This document shows, one piece after another, positions 27,684 through 37,142 of a stretch of 64,000 bases of DNA. The stretch's first letter is position 1; the number at the start of each line of letters is the position of its first letter. Source of the stretch: JAHIKV01 sp963733145. GTDB taxonomy: Bacteria > Planctomycetota > Planctomycetia > Pirellulales > Thermoguttaceae. Location of the stretch: the NCBI GenBank assembly GCA_963733145.1, contig CAVTCJ010000005.1, positions 496,001 through 560,000 on the forward strand, in the 5' to 3' direction. A program made the translations under genes and the position numbers. The notes under the pieces were generated by a model. It was not told the DNA's origin. It saw only the letters and a list, made by a program, of their open reading frames with translations, and made no database searches.

Positions 27684-29162
27684 CCGGCCCGCCAATCTAG
27701 CCGAGGCTATTCTGTCCGGCGGCGACGAACGCGCTCCGGCCGTTTTCCACGGCGAGCGCTGCATGACGCACGGCGAGCTTCGGGCCGCCGCCGGCGGCTG
27801 GGACGCCTTTTTGCGGAATAAATCCGCACCCGGCGAGCGCGTCGGCTTGCTGGCCGAGAACGGCCCCTTCTTCGCCGCCGCCTACTTGGGCATTATCCGC
27901 TCCGGCCGCTGCACCGTTTCCTTTCCGACGGATTGCAACAGGGAAACCTTCGAGCGGATCGTCGCTTCGACCGGGATGAACCGCATCCTCGTTTCGACCC
28001 GCTTCCAGGAGCGTATCAAACCGTGGGCCGAACCGCTCGGCTTGGAGTTGATCGCCGAGTCGGCCGCGCCGCCGAAGGCCGGCGAGTGCTTGCCGCCGGT
28101 CGCAGTCGATCTCCACAAGGACCTGGCGGCCATCGTCTGGACTTCCGGCTCCACCGGCGAGGTGAAGGGGGTCATGGTCACGCACCACAACATCCTGGTG
28201 AACACCCAAGACATCATCGGCTACATGGGACTCGGTCCCGAGGATCGGGCGATGTGCGTGCTGCCGTATTTCTACTGTTTCGGCACTTCGTTGCTGCATA
28301 CGCACCTGATGGCCGGCGGTTCGCTGGTCGTCAACAACCGCTTCATGTTTCCCGAAAAGATGCTCGACGAGATGGACGAGCGCGAGTGCACGGGGCTGGC
28401 GGGCGTGCCGGCCACGTTTCAGATTCTGATGCGGAAGACGCGTTTTGCCGAGCGGCGGTTTCCCGCTCTCCGCTGGCTACAACAGGCGGGCGGCAAATTG
28501 CCCGATCCCTTCATCCGCGAGATACGCCGGGCGTTTCCCGCCGTCAAGTTTTTCACCATGTACGGCCAGACCGAGGCCACCGCACGGCTCAGCTACCTCC
28601 CGCCCGAGCGGCTCGACGACAAGCTCGGCTCGATCGGCCGGGGACTGCCGCATACCCGGCTGGAAGTGCTCAAGCCGGACGGCACGCCCGTCCGGCCGGG
28701 ATCGGACGAAGTCGGCGAGATCGTCGCCCGGGGTGAAAACGTCACGCCGGGCTACTGGAACGATCCGGAAGAGACTGCCCGCTTCTTCCGCAACGGCTGC
28801 CTCCACACCGGCGACATGGCCCGGGTCGACGCCGATGGATTCATCTACCTCGTCGAACGGGCGCGGGATTTTATCAAGGCCATGGGCTATCGCGTCAGTC
28901 CCAAAGAGATCGAGGACGTTCTGGCCGAGATGCCCGAAATCGTCGAGGCGGGCGTAATCGGCGTCCCCGACGAGCTCTGGGGGAAGCAATCAAAGCTTTT
29001 ATCGTCACCGTTCGCCCCGGCCAATTGACCGCCGCAGCGGTGCGCGATTGCTGCTTGAAGCGGCTGCCGAACTACAAAGTCCCTCAGTTCGTCGAGTTCA
29101 TCCCCTCGCTGCCGAAGACAAACAACGGTAAAGTGGACAAACCGGCCTTGAGAAAACGCTAA
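27676..29162 (+). CDS. AMP-dependent acyl ligase (ANL superfamily), frame break near the end
   Basis: Motifs in order: AAIVWTSGSTGEVKGVMVTH (A3, P-loop-like), FFTMYGQTEATARLSYLPPE (A5), CLHTGDMARVDADGFIYLVE (A7) and RARDFIKAMGYRVSPKEIED (A8). At ~28982 a G is missing from a G run, and the frame ends early at 29028. The next frame reads EAIKAFIVTVRP and PSLPKTNNGKVDKPALRKR, which has the A10 lysine, to a stop at 29162. Full length is about 495 residues. It should activate a carboxylic acid as acyl-AMP and load it on the ACP it overlaps. The homopolymer position favours a sequencing error. Confidence 0.9.
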
Positions 29163-29165
29163 ATC

Positions 29166-29188
29166 GTAGGTTATGCTTTAGCATAAAC
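29166..29188. repeat. TTATGCTTTAGCATAA palindrome
   Basis: CGTAGGTTATGCTTTAGCAT and following bases form a palindrome just after the ligase stop. It recurs as an inverted pair at 33924-33946 and 33979-34001. Confidence 0.7.
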
Positions 29189-29196
29189 TGAGAAGA

Positions 29197-29273
29197 GTAG
29201 GGTGGGTCAAGCGAAGCGCAGCCCCACCAAATTTCCCGCAGTTGGTGGGGCTGCGTCGCCTGACCCACCCTAC
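29197..29273. repeat. GTAGGGTGGG-family inverted repeat, intergenic copy
   Basis: GTAGGGTGGGTCAAGCG is paired with an imperfect inverse ending GACCCACCCTAC; it is the sister of the copy inside the prepilin leader at 4926-5007. Confidence 0.85.
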
Positions 29274-29310
29274 ACGGACATTCAACCTTACTACCTCTGC
29301 GGGAGCGATA

Positions 29311-30701
29311 ATGGCGAACATCTTGTGCATCGGGGCCGGCTACGTGGGCGGATCGACGATGGCGATAATTGCCCAGCCGTTGCCCGGAACATCGCATCAC
29401 CATCGTCGACATCAACGCCGAGCGAATCGCCGCCTGGCAGTCGGATCAGCTGCCCATCTACGAGCCGGGGTTGAACGACGTAGTTCTCGCGGTGCGCGGG
29501 CAAGAACCTCTTCTTCTCCACCGAGATCGACCGGCACATCGCCGAGGCGGACATCATCTTCGTTAGCGTCAACACGCCCACCAAGACCTTTGGCCAGGGC
29601 GCCGGCAAGGCGGCCGACCTGCAATACTGGGAAAAGACCGCCCGGCAGATCGTCCGCAACTCCACGAGTTCCAAGATCGTGGTGGAGAAGAGCACGTTGC
29701 CCGTCCGCACCGCCGAGGCCATGGAGCGGATCCTCAATTCGGGCGGGCAGGGCGTTCGCTTCGACGTCTTCTCCAACCCCGAGTTTCTCGCCGAGGGTAC
29801 CGCGGTGGCCGACATGCAGAATCCCGACCGCGTGCTGATCGGCGGACACGACACGCCCTCGGGCCGCCGCGCCGTCAAGACGCTCGCCGAGATCTACGCC
29901 CATTGGGTGCCGCGCGAGCGGATCATCACCACCAACCTCTGGTCGGCCGAGCTTTCCAAACTCGTGGCCAACGCCTTCCTGGCCCAGCGGGTCTCCTCGA
30001 TCAACGCCATCTCGGCCCTCTGCGAGCGAACCGAAGCCGACGTGACCGAAGTGGCCCGGGCCATCGGACTCGACCGGCGGATCGGCCCGCGATTTCCTCC
30101 AGGCCGGCGTGGGATTCGGCGGGTCGTGCTTCAAAAAAGACATCCTCAACCTGGTGTACCTCTGCGAGCACTACGGACTGCGACGAGGTCGCCAGATATT
30201 GGGAACAAGTGGTGCTGATGAACGACTATCAGCAGTCGCGTTTCGTCGCCAACATGCTTTCGGGGATGTTCAACACCGTGGCCGGCAAGCGGATCGCCCT
30301 CTTCGGCGCGGCGTTCAAGGCGCACACCAGCGACACGCGGGAATCGCCCGCCTTGGCCGTGTGCCGCGCCCTGCTGGCCGAAAGGGCGGACGATCGTGAT
30401 TACCGACCCCTACGCGCTGGACAACGCCCGGGCGGACCTCGGCTGCGATGCGAAAAAGGTGCGGTTCGAGCCGGACCCGTACGCCGCCGCGGCGGATGCC
30501 CACGCCCTGGCGGTGTTGACCGATTGGCCCTGCTTCGCCGAACTGGACTACCAGGCGATCTATGACGGCATGGTCAAGCCGCCGTTTCTGTTCGACGGCC
30601 GCAACCTTCTGGATCACCATCGAATGCACGACATCGGATTCAACGTTTATCCGCTGGGCAAACCGCCGCTGGTGCATCAAATTTGGAGTGACGTTGAGTG
30701 A
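29311..30701 (+). CDS. UDP-glucose 6-dehydrogenase, animal/plant-like subfamily, with about five frame breaks
   Basis: The ATG at 29311 starts ANILCIGAGYVGGSTMAII, the NAD-binding fingerprint. Breaks near 29380, 29501, 30093, 30181 and 30381 must be bridged to read RITIVDINAERIAAW, FFSTEIDRHIAEADIIFVSV, VEKSTLPVRTAEAMERIL, then GVGFGGSCFKKDILNLVYLC with the catalytic Cys, ARYWEQVVLMNDYQQSRFV, and VITDPYALDNA to the stop. Joined length, about 463 residues, is normal. The KDILNLVYLCE and MNDYQ blocks resemble the metazoan-type UGDH clade, which is also known in bacteria. The product UDP-glucuronate would feed the glycan locus. So many breaks leave open a dead gene. Confidence 0.82.
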
Positions 30702-30716
30702 ATTGTGAATGTTGAT

Positions 30717-30799
30717 CGTTTAGACCCGGCGTCCACGCCGGGACAGACGGTGTTCTCGGTCGCCGCGCAGTTCACCCGGCGTGGACGCCGGGGCTAAAC
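30717..30799. repeat. Inverted repeat pair before luxE-like gene
   Basis: GTTTAGACCCGGCGTCCACG and CGTGGACGCCGGGGCTAAAC are near-perfect inverses about 35 bases apart. No terminator-like T run follows. Confidence 0.75.
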
Positions 30800-30830
30800 A
30801 TTTTCCTCGGAATCAGGTACGTTTATATAG

Positions 30831-31967
30831 ATGGAAGCAGTTCCGCATACGACATTTCAACGCAGAATCGACGAGCTGATCGGCGGTCCGCAGTACGCCG
30901 CCGTGCAAGCCGATAAAGACGCCGCGCTGACGCCGATCCTCCGCAAGCTTTGCCGGACGGCGGCCGCGGGATGCCCCGCCTACGGCCACTTCCTCGCCAA
31001 GTTTGGTGGCGACCTCGATTCGTGGCGGCGGCCCGCCGACGTGCCTCCTTTGCCGACGGCGATGTTCAAACGGTTCCTGCTCGTCTCTGTGCCGTCGGAG
31101 AAGATCGTCCGCGAGTTGCTCTCTTCCTCGACCACCGGTCAGCAGCCCAGCCGGATCGCCATCGATAAAACTACGGCGTTTCGACAAACCCGGGCGTTGA
31201 CGGCGATCCTGAAGGAGCACCTCGGCACTCGGCGACGGCCGTTTCTGGTGCTCGACTCGGCCGACTCGACCGCCGCCGGCGGCACGCTAACCGCGCGCGG
31301 CGCGGCCATCCGCGGCGTGGGCACCTTCGCCTCGGAGACCGTCTATGCAATGGATCGGGACTCGAGCGGCGACCTTGCGGTGGATTGGGACCGCGTCGGC
31401 GGTTTTCTCGAGCGGCATTCCGGAGGGCCCGCGCTGCTGTTCGGTTTCACGTTCATCGTCTGGACGCGGTTTGTCCTGGAGGCCGAGCGGCACGGAATCG
31501 CTTTCGATGTACCCGAAGCGGTTCTCTTGCACTCCGGCGGTTGGAAGAAGCTGACCGACAACGCCGTCTCGAAGAGCGAGTTTTCCCGTCGCGCGGCGGC
31601 GGTGCTCGGCGCCGCGCCGCAAAACGTCCTCGACTTCTACGGCATGGTGGAACAGGTCGGCACGGTATTCGTCGATTGCACGGCGGGCAATAAACACGCT
31701 CCCGCTTTCGCCGACGTGATCCTCCGTCGTCCATTGTCGCTGGAACCGGCTGAGATCGGACAAACCGGCATCATCGAAGTGCTCAGCGTGCTGCCCGGCA
31801 GCTATCCCGGCCACGCGTTGCTGACCGAAGACCTCGGCGAACTGCTCGGCGTGGACGATTGCCCTTGCGGGCGGAAGGGAAAGTATTTTCGGTTCACCAG
31901 CCGCGTCGAGCGCGCGGCGATCCGCGGCTGCGGCGACACCTTCGCACAATCCAGGGAATTGACGTGA
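30831..31967 (+). CDS. LuxE-like acyl-protein synthetase
   Basis: 378 residues, intact. LLSSSTTGQQPSRIAIDK is the Ser/Thr-rich nucleotide-binding loop of the LuxE branch of adenylating enzymes; FLVLDSADSTAAGGTLTARG, FGFTFIVWTRFVLEAE, LLHSGGWKKLTDNAVSKSEF and NVLDFYGMVEQVGTVFVDC follow, the last in the position of the YGxTE-type motif. CPCGRKGKYFRFTSR near the end is the usual Cys-containing terminus of the family. In the lux system LuxE hands an activated acyl group to the LuxC reductase; a LuxC-like gene lies 640 bases downstream. No luciferase genes are present, so a glycan-linked acyl role is inferred. Confidence 0.85.
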   Translation: MEAVPHTTFQRRIDELIGGPQYAAVQADKDAALTPILRKLCRTAAAGCPAYGHFLAKFGGDLDSWRRPADVPPLPTAMFKRFLLVSVPSEKIVRELLSSSTTGQQPSRIAIDKTTAFRQTRALTAILKEHLGTRRRPFLVLDSADSTAAGGTLTARGAAIRGVGTFASETVYAMDRDSSGDLAVDWDRVGGFLERHSGGPALLFGFTFIVWTRFVLEAERHGIAFDVPEAVLLHSGGWKKLTDNAVSKSEFSRRAAAVLGAAPQNVLDFYGMVEQVGTVFVDCTAGNKHAPAFADVILRRPLSLEPAEIGQTGIIEVLSVLPGSYPGHALLTEDLGELLGVDDCPCGRKGKYFRFTSRVERAAIRGCGDTFAQSRELT

Positions 31968-32052
31968 GCGCCTTAATAAAATACAATAAATGTGTTGAAT
32001 ATCGTTGGCTTTTGGCTCTCTAGGCCTTGATGCCTATTTGCCTGGAGGAAGA

Positions 32053-32292
32053 ATGATGTCCATCGTAGTATCGGATCCAGCCACAATTGACAAGTTCAGA
32101 GTTGTCGTCGGTAGCACAGAAGTGCGCGACGAGAACGGCACGCTAGTCGGATATTTCCGTTCCGCCGTCACGCCGGAGTCCGTCGATCAGTACGAGTGTC
32201 CCTTGAGCGAAGAGGAATTACTGCGTCGGTCGCAAGAAGGCGGCGGGCGGCCATTGGCCGACATTCTCCGTGATTTGGAGAAACACTCTTGA
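32053..32292 (+). CDS. Antitoxin of a ParE/RelE-type pair
   Basis: 79 residues from ATG 32053 (or 32056), preceded by GGAGGAAG. The body TEVRDENGTLVGYFR and CPLSEEELLRRSQEGGGRPLA, then ILRDLEKHS, is a pattern I associate with small planctomycete and cyanobacterial antitoxins. The stop overlaps the toxin start. An open frame upstream to 32005 is judged not coding because the ribosome site precedes 32053. Confidence 0.7.
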   Translation: MMSIVVSDPATIDKFRVVVGSTEVRDENGTLVGYFRSAVTPESVDQYECPLSEEELLRRSQEGGGRPLADILRDLEKHS

Positions 32293-32555
32293 AGTATACC
32301 GTCGTCTGGCACCCAAAGGCGGAAGAGGAACTGGCCGCAATTTGGGTCGACGCCGCCGACCGTGGATTGATTGTCCGGGCGGCGGAGACCCTGGACCGCG
32401 AGTTGTCTGTTAATCCTCTTGAGGCCGGTGAATCCAGGTCGCACTCTCTGCGAATCACCTATAGTCTGCCCCTGGGTATTCGCTTTGAGATTTCCGAGGA
32501 TGACCGTCTGGTCACTGTGCTTGCCGTCTGGCAATGCCATCGTCTGAATAGGTAG
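32289..32555 (+). CDS. ParE/RelE-like toxin
   Basis: 88 residues with a TTG start inside the antitoxin stop. KYTVVWHPKAEEELAAIWVD is the ParE/RelE helix start; HSLRITYSLPLGIRFEIS and RLVTVLAVWQCHR are the beta-sheet end with a terminal basic residue. It would act on ribosome-bound mRNA or on gyrase, depending on subfamily. The pair sits between the LuxE-like and LuxC-like genes, an odd place that may stabilise the module or mark an insertion. Confidence 0.75.
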   Translation: MKYTVVWHPKAEEELAAIWVDAADRGLIVRAAETLDRELSVNPLEAGESRSHSLRITYSLPLGIRFEISEDDRLVTVLAVWQCHRLNR

Positions 32556-32604
32556 ACAGAAGCCGGGTAAAACTTTCCTCAGTATTGCCCATCCTGTAAA
32601 GAAC

Positions 32605-33875
32605 TTGAGCATACGGCACATTACTTCCGAGGGAATCAAATCGCTCAGCGACGACCTGACGCCGATGGTCAACGCGCTGAGCCGCAAGCGCGAATGGCTC
32701 GCCAGCGTGCCGGTGGATCGGCTGCTGGCCCTGCTGGACAACTTTTCGCGGCGACTGCTGCGCGACCCGCGCACCGCCGGGCTGGAAGGGGCAATGTTCC
32801 TCGGCGCCTGGCTGCGCGCGGCAACCTCCAGCAGATGCTGGAACTGAACCTGGGCGGCAAAATCGCCGCCCTCGACGGCTTCATCCCCCAGGGACGAAAC
32901 TTTCTGGCCGCCAAGCCGCACGGGCTGGTCTCGATGTGGCTGGCCGGCAACGTCGCCACGCTGCCGATGTTTTCGCTCGTCCCGGCGCTGCTGGCGAAAA
33001 ACGTCTGCCTGGTCAAGCTGGCGCTGCCCGACCCCAACGGCATGGACCAGTTGCTGGCCGTCATGGCCGAGTCGGAAGCGGACGGACTTCGCGGCGCGGA
33101 ACTGCTCGAGGCCGCGGCGGTCCTCTGGTTCGATTTCCACAACCGGACACTGAACGAACAGATGTCACTGGCCGCCGACGTCAAACTCGTCTGGGGCGGC
33201 GCCGAGGCGATCCGGGCCATCTCGCTGCTGCCGCGCCGCGAACATTGCGTGGAAATCGTCTTCGGTCCGAAATATTCCATCGGCGTCATCGGCGGCAAAC
33301 TATTGGACGACGAAGACGGCTTGAAAGCCGCCGTGGACGGCTTCGTCCGCGACACGGCCATCTTCGACCAACGGGCGTGCTCCGCTCCGCAGACGATCTT
33401 CATCGAACGCCATCCCCGCCGGTCGCTCGCCGAGGTGGGCAAGTTGTTCGCCCGGCGTTTCTCGCGTCTGCCTCCCAAGCCCGACCTCGATCCCTACACC
33501 ACCGGCCGCATCCTGCAGGTCCGCGCCGAATGGGCCCTGGACGAGTCGAAGGACGTGCTCGCCTCCGACGCCGGCGCCGATTGGACGGTCTGCATGGATC
33601 GCGAAGCATCGTTGAAGGAAGCCGTCCAATCGCGGACCATCTTCCTCACCGAGATCGATTCGTGGCGGCAGATCATTCCGCTGCTCAGTCCGAAGGTGCA
33701 GACCGTCGGGCTTGCGCTGGGAGACAGCGAGGCATCGCTGGCCTTTGCCGAGGCCGCCACCGAGGCCGGCGTGGCACGCTGCGTGCGACCCGGCATCATG
33801 AACAACTACGAGTCCCCCTGGGACGGCAAGCTGCTGGTCGGCGAACTCGTCCGCTGGGTTACGCTGAAACCATAG
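32605..33875 (+). CDS. LuxC-like acyl-CoA/acyl-protein reductase, one frame break
   Basis: Starts at TTG 32605 (start uncertain). The first ~70 residues run to FLGAWLRA; a missing G near 32819 shifts frame, and the next frame continues NLQQMLELNLGGKIAALDGF to the stop at 33875, total about 423 residues. VSMWLAGNVATLPMFSLVPA is the nucleotide-binding part, DTAIFDQRACSAPQTIFIER holds the likely catalytic Cys of the aldehyde-dehydrogenase-like fold, and MNNYESPWDGKLLVGELVRW is a typical LuxC end. It would reduce an activated acyl group, from LuxE or the ACP, to an aldehyde. Its last ~40 bases are duplicated at 34005. Confidence 0.85.
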
Positions 33876-34045
33876 CAATGCGGGGACGCCGGAATCGGGA
33901 ATCGGGGCTGCGGGGCTGCGGCACGTAGGTTATGCTTCAGCATAACATCCACTCGTGCGGCATTATGTGAGGTTTTTTGTTATGCTAAAGCATAACCTAC
34001 GGGGCTCGTCCGCTGGGTTACGCTGAAAGCATAGCAATTCGGGGA
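33846..34045. repeat. 41-bp direct duplication of the luxC-like 3' end flanking a repeat cassette
   Basis: CTCGTCCGCTGGGTTACGCT and the next ~21 bases occur at 33846-33886 and, with two changes, at 34005-34045. Between them lie GGAATCGGGAATCGGGGCTG-type units and an inverted pair of the TTATGCTNNAGCATAA palindrome (33924-33946, 33979-34001). This looks like an insertion with target duplication, or slippage. Confidence 0.8.
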
Positions 34046-34197
34046 TCGTTTTTACTCTCGCAACTAATCGGCGACATGGAAGGATGCCGAAAAAGGGCAA
34101 CATGGGCAGACTGATTCGTCTTGTCTGATCTGCCCGCTACAGGTATGATGCCCCTCTAATCCTTCTTGATTAACAAACCTGTAGGGAATGGACTCCC
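34046..34197. other. Leader region of rmlB
   Basis: No gene seen. The region is less GC-rich than its surroundings, with CTTGATTAACAAACCTGTAG ~30 bases before the start; a promoter is likely but no clear -35/-10 pair can be assigned. Confidence 0.35.
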
Positions 34198-35266
34198 ATG
34201 GACACAGTTCTGGTCACCGGCGGCGCCGGTTTCATCGGCGGTTGTTTCGTCCGGCAATGCCTCGCCGAACGGGCCTGCCGCGTGGTCAACTTCGACAAGC
34301 TGACATACGCGGGCAATCTCGACTCGCTGCAATCGGCCGTCGCCAATCCGCGCCTACTCTTTTGTCGAGGGCGACATCACCGATCGCCAGTCCGTCGAGC
34401 GCGTACTCGCCCTGTTCGAGCCCACGGCGATCGTCCACTTCGCGGCCGAGACGCACGTCGACCGGTCGATCGACGGTCCTGCCGAGTTCGTCCGCACGAA
34501 CGTGCAGGGCACGTTCCAGTTGCTCGACTCCGCCCGGCGTTATGTAGATCGGCTCCCTCCACGGCAGCAAAGCGATTTCCGTTTCCTGCAGGTCTCGACC
34601 GACGAGGTCTACGGGTCGCTGGGTCCAACCGGCCTGTTCACCGAAAGCAGCCCCTACGATCCCAGTTCGCCCTACTCGGCGTCGAAGGCGGCGGCCGATC
34701 ATTTCGCCCGGGCCTATTTCCGCACCTTCGGCCTGCCCGTGCTGGTGACGAATTGCTCGAACAACTACGGCCCCTGTCAGTTTCCCGAAAAGTTGATCCC
34801 GCTGGTGATCCTCAACGCCTTGGAGGGCAAACCGCTGCCGATCTACGGCGACGGCCGGAACGTGCGCGACTGGCTGTTCGTCGAGGACCACTGCCGGGCG
34901 TTGCGGCGGGTGCTGTCGGCGGGCCGGCCCGGCGAAACGTACAACATCGGCGGCAATTGCGAGCAGCGGAACATCGACGTGGTGCGGACCATCTGCCGCA
35001 CGGTCGACGAACTGCGGCCCGACCTGCCGCACGCCCCCTGCGAAAAGTTGATTACCTTCGTCCCCGACCGGCCGGGCCACGACCGCCGCTACGCCATCGA
35101 CGCCGGCAAAATCCGTCGCGAGTTGGACTGGCAACCCGAGCACGATTTCGCCTCTGGCATCCGCCAAACCGTCAGTTGGTATCTCGACAATCCGCAATGG
35201 GTCGCCCGGGTCTCCAGCGGGGCCTATCGCCGCGAGCGGCTGGGACTGTTGCGGGAAGTCGCCTGA
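34198..35266 (+). CDS. rmlB: dTDP-glucose 4,6-dehydratase, one frame break
   Basis: An extended SDR. The start MDTVLVTGGAGFIGGCFVRQ has the Gly-rich NAD loop. A one-base insertion near 34350 moves the frame to SFVEGDITDRQSVERVL, FAAETHVDRSID, QVSTDEVYGSLGPTG, SSPYSASKAAADHFARAYFR (YxxxK) and VTNCSNNYGPCQFPEKLIPL, all diagnostic of RmlB, ending REVA at 35266. About 355 residues after repair. It converts dTDP-glucose to the 4-keto-6-deoxy intermediate for deoxysugars. RmlA follows 98 bases downstream; RmlC and RmlD are not in the window, so the final sugar is undefined. Confidence 0.92.
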
Positions 35267-35364
35267 GCGATTGTCGGTTGCTGGGCGAACCGCGGCATCG
35301 GCTATATAATGTCGCTCAGCCGCTTGCGGTTTCGCAGGCACTTCCAATTAGGAGCAATTGTTCC

Positions 35365-36252
35365 ATGCCACAAACCGGCGCCTTCTCGAAGGGGATCATT
35401 TTGGCGGGCGGGTCGGGAACGCGGCTCTACCCGATCACCCGCGCGGTGAGCAAGCAAATGCTGCCCGTTTACGACAAGCCGATGGTCTACTACCCGCTCT
35501 CGGTGCTGATGCTGGCCGGCATTCGAGACATCCTGCTAATCTCCACGCCGCAAGACATCGGTGCGTTTCAGCGGCTGCTGGAGGACGGCGGCGGCCTGGG
35601 CATCTCACTCTCTTACGCCGTCCAACCGGAGCCGAAAGGGCTTGCCCAGGCGTTCATCATCGGCCGCCAATTCATCGGCGGCGATCACACGGCCCTGATC
35701 CTCGGCGACAACATCTTCTACGGGCACGGTTTTCAGGAGAACCTCGACCGGGCGACGGCGCGGTCCGTCGGGGCCACGAATTTCGCCTATCGGGTGAAAG
35801 ACCCCGAGCGGTACGGCGTGGTCGAGTTGGATGCCCACGGCAAGGCCGTTTCGCTCGAAGAAAAACCCCAGAATCCCCGCTCCAATCTGGCCGTAACCGG
35901 TCTCTACTTTTACGACAACCAGGTGGTGGACATGGCCGCCGACTTGCAGCCCTCGGCGCAGGGCGAGCTGGAGATCACCGATCTGAATCGCCGCTATATG
36001 GAGCAGGGCCGGCTCTTCGTCGAACAACTGGGACGCGGTTTCGCCTGGCTGGACACCGGCACCGAAACCTCGCTGCTCCAGGCGGCCGATTTCGTCCGCA
36101 CCATCGAAGACCGCCAGGGGCTGAAAATCGCCTGTCTCGAGGAGGTGGCCTTCCGCAAGGGATTCATCGACGCCGGCCGCCTGGAAGTGCTGGCCCGGGG
36201 CTACAACAACCGCTACGGCCAATACCTGCTGGATTTGCTGAATGAACAATAA
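35365..36252 (+). CDS. rmlA: Glucose-1-phosphate thymidylyltransferase
   Basis: 295 residues, with AGGAG ten bases before the ATG at 35365. KGIILAGGSGTRLYPITRAV is the nucleotidyltransferase signature, followed by SKQMLPVYDKPMVYYPLSVL, ALILGDNIFYGHGF and GFAWLDTGTETSLLQAADFV. It makes dTDP-glucose for RmlB. The reading frame is open upstream into rmlB in the wrong frame; the ribosome site and family length fix the start. Confidence 0.96.
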   Translation: MPQTGAFSKGIILAGGSGTRLYPITRAVSKQMLPVYDKPMVYYPLSVLMLAGIRDILLISTPQDIGAFQRLLEDGGGLGISLSYAVQPEPKGLAQAFIIGRQFIGGDHTALILGDNIFYGHGFQENLDRATARSVGATNFAYRVKDPERYGVVELDAHGKAVSLEEKPQNPRSNLAVTGLYFYDNQVVDMAADLQPSAQGELEITDLNRRYMEQGRLFVEQLGRGFAWLDTGTETSLLQAADFVRTIEDRQGLKIACLEEVAFRKGFIDAGRLEVLARGYNNRYGQYLLDLLNEQ

Positions 36253-36355
36253 GGATCGGCAAATTAATAACTGTCGCATTTCAGTGGGGGACAGTCCCAT
36301 TTTCGTCGAACGAAAATTGGGACAGTCCCCCACTTATTGATTCGTCGGCCCTAAG
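36253..36355. repeat. Short palindromic repeat, copy E
   Basis: About 103 bp starting right after the rmlA stop. Core GGGGGACAGTCCCATTTTCG is paired with CGAAAATTGGGACAGTCCCC across only a few bases, flanked by AATTAATAACTGTCGCATTT and CACTTATTGATTCG. Almost identical to copy F at 36504. Confidence 0.9.
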
Positions 36356-36667
36356 CGGCCGTCCAAGAGCAGCTTCGGTGTCTTCGGAGGCGATCCGCCC
36401 TCAACCAAGACCCTCTCCCAGAGGGACGGCGGTCTGCTCACTATAGGTTCCCATCCGCCGACTCACGGCCTTGACTATTTCTTTCCTCCCCATACAGTTC
36501 TTTGGGATCGGCAAATTAATAACTGTCGCATTTCAGAAGGGGACAGTCCCATTTTCGTCGAACGAAAATTGGGACAGTCCCCCACTTATTGATTCGCCGG
36601 CCCTTAGTACGTTTTTCCGTTATAGGAGTAGATTTTTTCGCCAGACATGGCAATGAGGGGAGAGCTT
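36356..36667. repeat. Gene-free stretch with short palindromic repeat copy F (36504-36607)
   Basis: Copy F repeats copy E nearly base for base 251 bases on. Between them is CCAAGACCCTCTCCCAGAGG, a fragment of the LPSPSGRG-type repeat. No gene is seen. GAGGGGAGAG before 36668 is the likely ribosome site of the next gene. Confidence 0.8.
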
Positions 36668-37142
36668 ATGGAAAGAAGGCATTTTCTGAAAACCGTGGCC
36701 GCTGGGGCAGGTTCGGTTGCCTTTATCGGGGGGGCGGCGCGCGCAGGATTATTTCCCGTCCGAGGTGAACGCGGACCTCTGGAAAGGAATCAACCGGGTA
36801 AAGGACCCGCAGCACGAGACGATCGTCGAGAAGTTGCATTCGCCGGTCATTACGGCGCCTGCAAAGGTCAAAGCGGGAGAGATTTTCGATGTAGGCGTTG
36901 TGGTCGGCAAACAGATGCACGCGATGGGGCCGAAACACTGGATAGAATATATCCAGCTAAGCATCGGGAACGAGCCGGCCGGCACAACCTTCTTCCGCTC
37001 GCACGGTTATCTGAAGCCCGAGGCGCACTTCTTCGTAGTCCTGGATGAACAACTGAAGGGAAAGAAAGTTTCCCTGGTGGCCCAGGCCAAGTGCAACCTG
37101 CACGGACTGTGGCAACACTATGTGAATGTGGAGGTGGAATAG
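36668..37142 (+). CDS. Tat-exported superoxide reductase-like (neelaredoxin/desulfoferrodoxin) protein, one frame break
   Basis: Starts MERRHFLKTVAAGAGSVAFI, a Tat-like RR signal with a hydrophobic core and ARA end. A break near 36745 leads to QDYFPSEVNADLWKGINRVK in the other frame, to the stop at 37142. VKAGEIFDVGVVVGKQMHAM, KHWIEYIQLSIGNE and AKCNLHGLWQHYVNVEVE match the SOR fold; CNLHG holds the Cys and His ligands of the catalytic Fe, with further His in MHAMGPKHW. It would reduce superoxide to peroxide in the periplasm. About 157 residues. Confidence 0.78.

Noticed and set aside
29311..30701. Recent gene transfer from a eukaryote
   Set aside because: Bacterial members of this dehydrogenase clade are known and there is no intron or composition signal.
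27444..33875. Bioluminescence (lux) operon
   Set aside because: LuxC- and LuxE-like genes occur without luxA, luxB or luxD, and sit among glycan genes.
36253..36355. Rho-independent terminator after rmlA
   Set aside because: The hairpin is strong but no T run follows, and the same sequence recurs away from gene ends, so it is a dispersed repeat.
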